Source of the DNA: Oerskovia flava
GTDB lineage: Bacteria > Actinomycetota > Actinomycetes > Actinomycetales > Cellulomonadaceae
Direction of reading: 5' to 3'
Assembly (NCBI RefSeq): GCF_026163685.1
Contig: NZ_JAOXSR010000001.1
Coordinates: forward strand, 930,001-994,000
Length of the DNA: 64,000 nt
The notes under the pieces were generated by a model. The model did no database searches. It was not told the DNA's origin and saw only the letters and a list, made by a program, of their open reading frames with translations. Shown piece after piece: positions 62,713 to 64,000 of the stretch; position 1 is the stretch's first letter, and every line of letters begins with the position of its first letter. The position numbers and the translations under genes are program-made.

Positions 62713-64000
62713 GCACCGTCACCACGAAGCCGGCGCCCGCACGACCGGCCCGTACGACCAGCACGCTCGCCCCGATCAGCTGGCGCGGCCCGATCGTCTA
62801 CGGCTTCTTCGCGCTCGCGTCGCTGATCTTCTTCGCGCTGCTGCCGGCGGGTGGCACCGAGACCACGTTCCGGATCTCGACCGCGACCGACTTCTTCCAG
62901 ATCCCCGCCCTCACCGTGAGCTCGACCGGCTTCGCGCTCGTGCTGTCGCTCGTGGCACTCGGCCTCGCGGGTCTCGCGACCTGGGCCGCGTGGACCCGAC
63001 GCCGGCTCGGAGTTTGGTTGCCCGTCGTGTTCGGCCTCGTGGTCGTCTTCGCGTTCCTCGCGTGGGCGGGGGCGGGAAAATCCGCGATCCCGCTCACCGG
63101 TCTGCTCCAGGGTTCGCTGTTCCTCGCCGTCCCCCTGGTCTTCGGTGCGCTCTCGGGCCTGCTGTGCGAACGTTCGGGCATCATCAACATCGCGATCGAG
63201 GGCCAGCTCCTCGCCGGGGCGTTCCTCGCGGCAGTCGTGGCGTCGGTGACCTCGTCCGCCTACATGGGCCTGGTGGCCGCGCCCATCGCGGGCGCTCTCG
63301 TGGGTCTGCTGCTGGTGATCTTCTCGGTCAAGTACTGGGTGAACCAGATCATCGTCGGCGTGGTCCTCAACGTCCTCGTCGTCGGCGTGACGAGCTATCT
63401 CTACTCGACCGTGCTCGCCGCCGACCCCGCCACGTGGAACTCCCGCAACCCGCTACCGGTGATCGAGATCCCGGTGCTCTCGCAGATCCCGGTCCTCGGA
63501 CCGGTGCTCTTCCGCCAGACGTTGCTCGTCTACCTCATGTACGCGGCGGTGATCCTGCTGCAGATCTTCGTCTTCAAGAGCCGGTGGGGACTGCGGATGC
63601 GCGCCGTCGGGGAGCACCCCAAGGCGGCGGACACGGTCGGCATCAAGGTGAACGTCACGCGCGTGAAGAACACGATCCTCGGTGGGGCCGTCGCCGGTCT
63701 CGGCGGTGCGTTCTTCACGGTCGCCGCGGGTCTCGCCTTCGGGAAGGAGATGACGGGCGGCAAGGGTTTCATCGCGCTGGCCGCCATGATCCTCGGACGG
63801 TGGAACCCCATGGGCGCGCTCGCCGCTGCCCTGCTCTTCGGGTTCTCCGACAACCTCCGCACGGTGCTCGGCATCGTGGGGACACCCATCCCGAGCCAGA
63901 TCATGCTCATGACGCCGTACGTCGTGACGATCTTCGCGGTGGCGGGTCTCGTGGGCAAGGTGCGTGCACCGGCCGCCAACGGCATCCCCTACGTCAAGTG
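62709..64000 (+). CDS. Nucleoside ABC transporter permease (NupQ/YufQ type), runs to window end
   Basis: At least 430 residues, read from the ATG at 62709 overlapping the previous stop. The core blocks are GALSGLLCERSGIINIAIEGQLL and KYWVNQIIVGVVLNVLVVGVTSYL, with the C-terminal GGKGFIALAAMILGRWNP, all typical of the second permease of BMP-linked importers. Ten or so membrane helices are visible. The last complete codon is Lys at 63996-63998 and the window ends in TG, so a TGA stop at the next base is likely and the gene may be essentially complete. In related genomes cytidine deaminase and thymidine phosphorylase genes follow. Confidence 0.9.
   Translation, partial: MSTVTTKPAPARPARTTSTLAPISWRGPIVYGFFALASLIFFALLPAGGTETTFRISTATDFFQIPALTVSSTGFALVLSLVALGLAGLATWAAWTRRRLGVWLPVVFGLVVVFAFLAWAGAGKSAIPLTGLLQGSLFLAVPLVFGALSGLLCERSGIINIAIEGQLLAGAFLAAVVASVTSSAYMGLVAAPIAGALVGLLLVIFSVKYWVNQIIVGVVLNVLVVGVTSYLYSTVLAADPATWNSRNPLPVIEIPVLSQIPVLGPVLFRQTLLVYLMYAAVILLQIFVFKSRWGLRMRAVGEHPKAADTVGIKVNVTRVKNTILGGAVAGLGGAFFTVAAGLAFGKEMTGGKGFIALAAMILGRWNPMGALAAALLFGFSDNLRTVLGIVGTPIPSQIMLMTPYVVTIFAVAGLVGKVRAPAANGIPYVK

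Overview
This window is chromosomal sequence from a very high-GC actinobacterium. A Cellulomonas-like member of the Micrococcales is the best guess. The evidence is the strong G/C third-position bias, the mycothiol-type deacetylase (mshB), the DUF3117 micro-protein, an FdxA-type ferredoxin, the sigE/anti-sigma/htrA/tatB cassette, and many TANNNT -10 boxes placed 6-8 bases before a start codon, which points to leaderless mRNAs. Fifty-three genes are called. Two are incomplete: rmuC at the left edge and a nucleoside-type permease at the right edge. I saw no rRNA, tRNA, CRISPR array, insertion sequence or prophage. The region looks like conserved core genome, and the gene order typA-mshB-fdxA-dapC-dapD/dapE-LOG-folP-DUF3117-O-methyltransferase-sigE-rseA-htrA-tatB recalls the Rv1165-Rv1224 stretch of Mycobacterium tuberculosis.

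Layout. 1-6.4 kb: rmuC start, an ABC-2-like ATPase/permease pair, ychF, a two-gene membrane unit of unknown function and a reverse GNAT gene. 6.8-13.3 kb: a complete Dpp/Opp-type peptide importer (lipoprotein, two permeases, fused double ATPase) with large hairpins between the lipoprotein gene and the permeases. 13.4-21.1 kb: four translationally coupled genes for a MacB/FtsX-type exporter, one ATPase of which carries a C-terminal AbrB-like segment. 21.2-30.1 kb: a BCCT osmolyte transporter, typA, mshB, a small membrane protein and a large VanW-domain envelope protein. 30.2-35 kb: the phenylalanine/tyrosine genes (a degenerate prephenate dehydratase-like protein, pheA, tyrA), a small SH3-like protein, fdxA and dapC.

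35-45.6 kb: gltA behind a perfect CRP/GlxR-type site, divergent dapD and dapE sharing a 42-bp promoter region, a LOG-family protein, a FolP2-like protein, a PIG-V-like membrane protein, a 55-residue DUF3117 protein, an M17 aminopeptidase and an O-methyltransferase with an apparent ATC start. 45.7-52.1 kb: sigE, its anti-sigma factor, HtrA, TatB, trpS, a 2H phosphoesterase and a YihY protein. 52.1-55.7 kb: sdhCDAB on the reverse strand, with a near-perfect CRP/GlxR-type site upstream that also overlaps the manC promoter. 55.8-64 kb: manC, an M20 amidohydrolase, then a BMP-lipoprotein nucleoside ABC importer whose second permease ends at the window edge.

How the genes work together. gltA and sdhCDAB are TCA-cycle genes that appear to share a cAMP-receptor-type operator. 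dapC, dapD and dapE are three steps of the succinylase lysine/diaminopimelate route. sigE, anti-sigma, htrA and tatB form an envelope-stress module. The two lipoprotein-led importers both place strong hairpins directly after the lipoprotein gene, which probably lets the binding protein be made in excess over the membrane parts.
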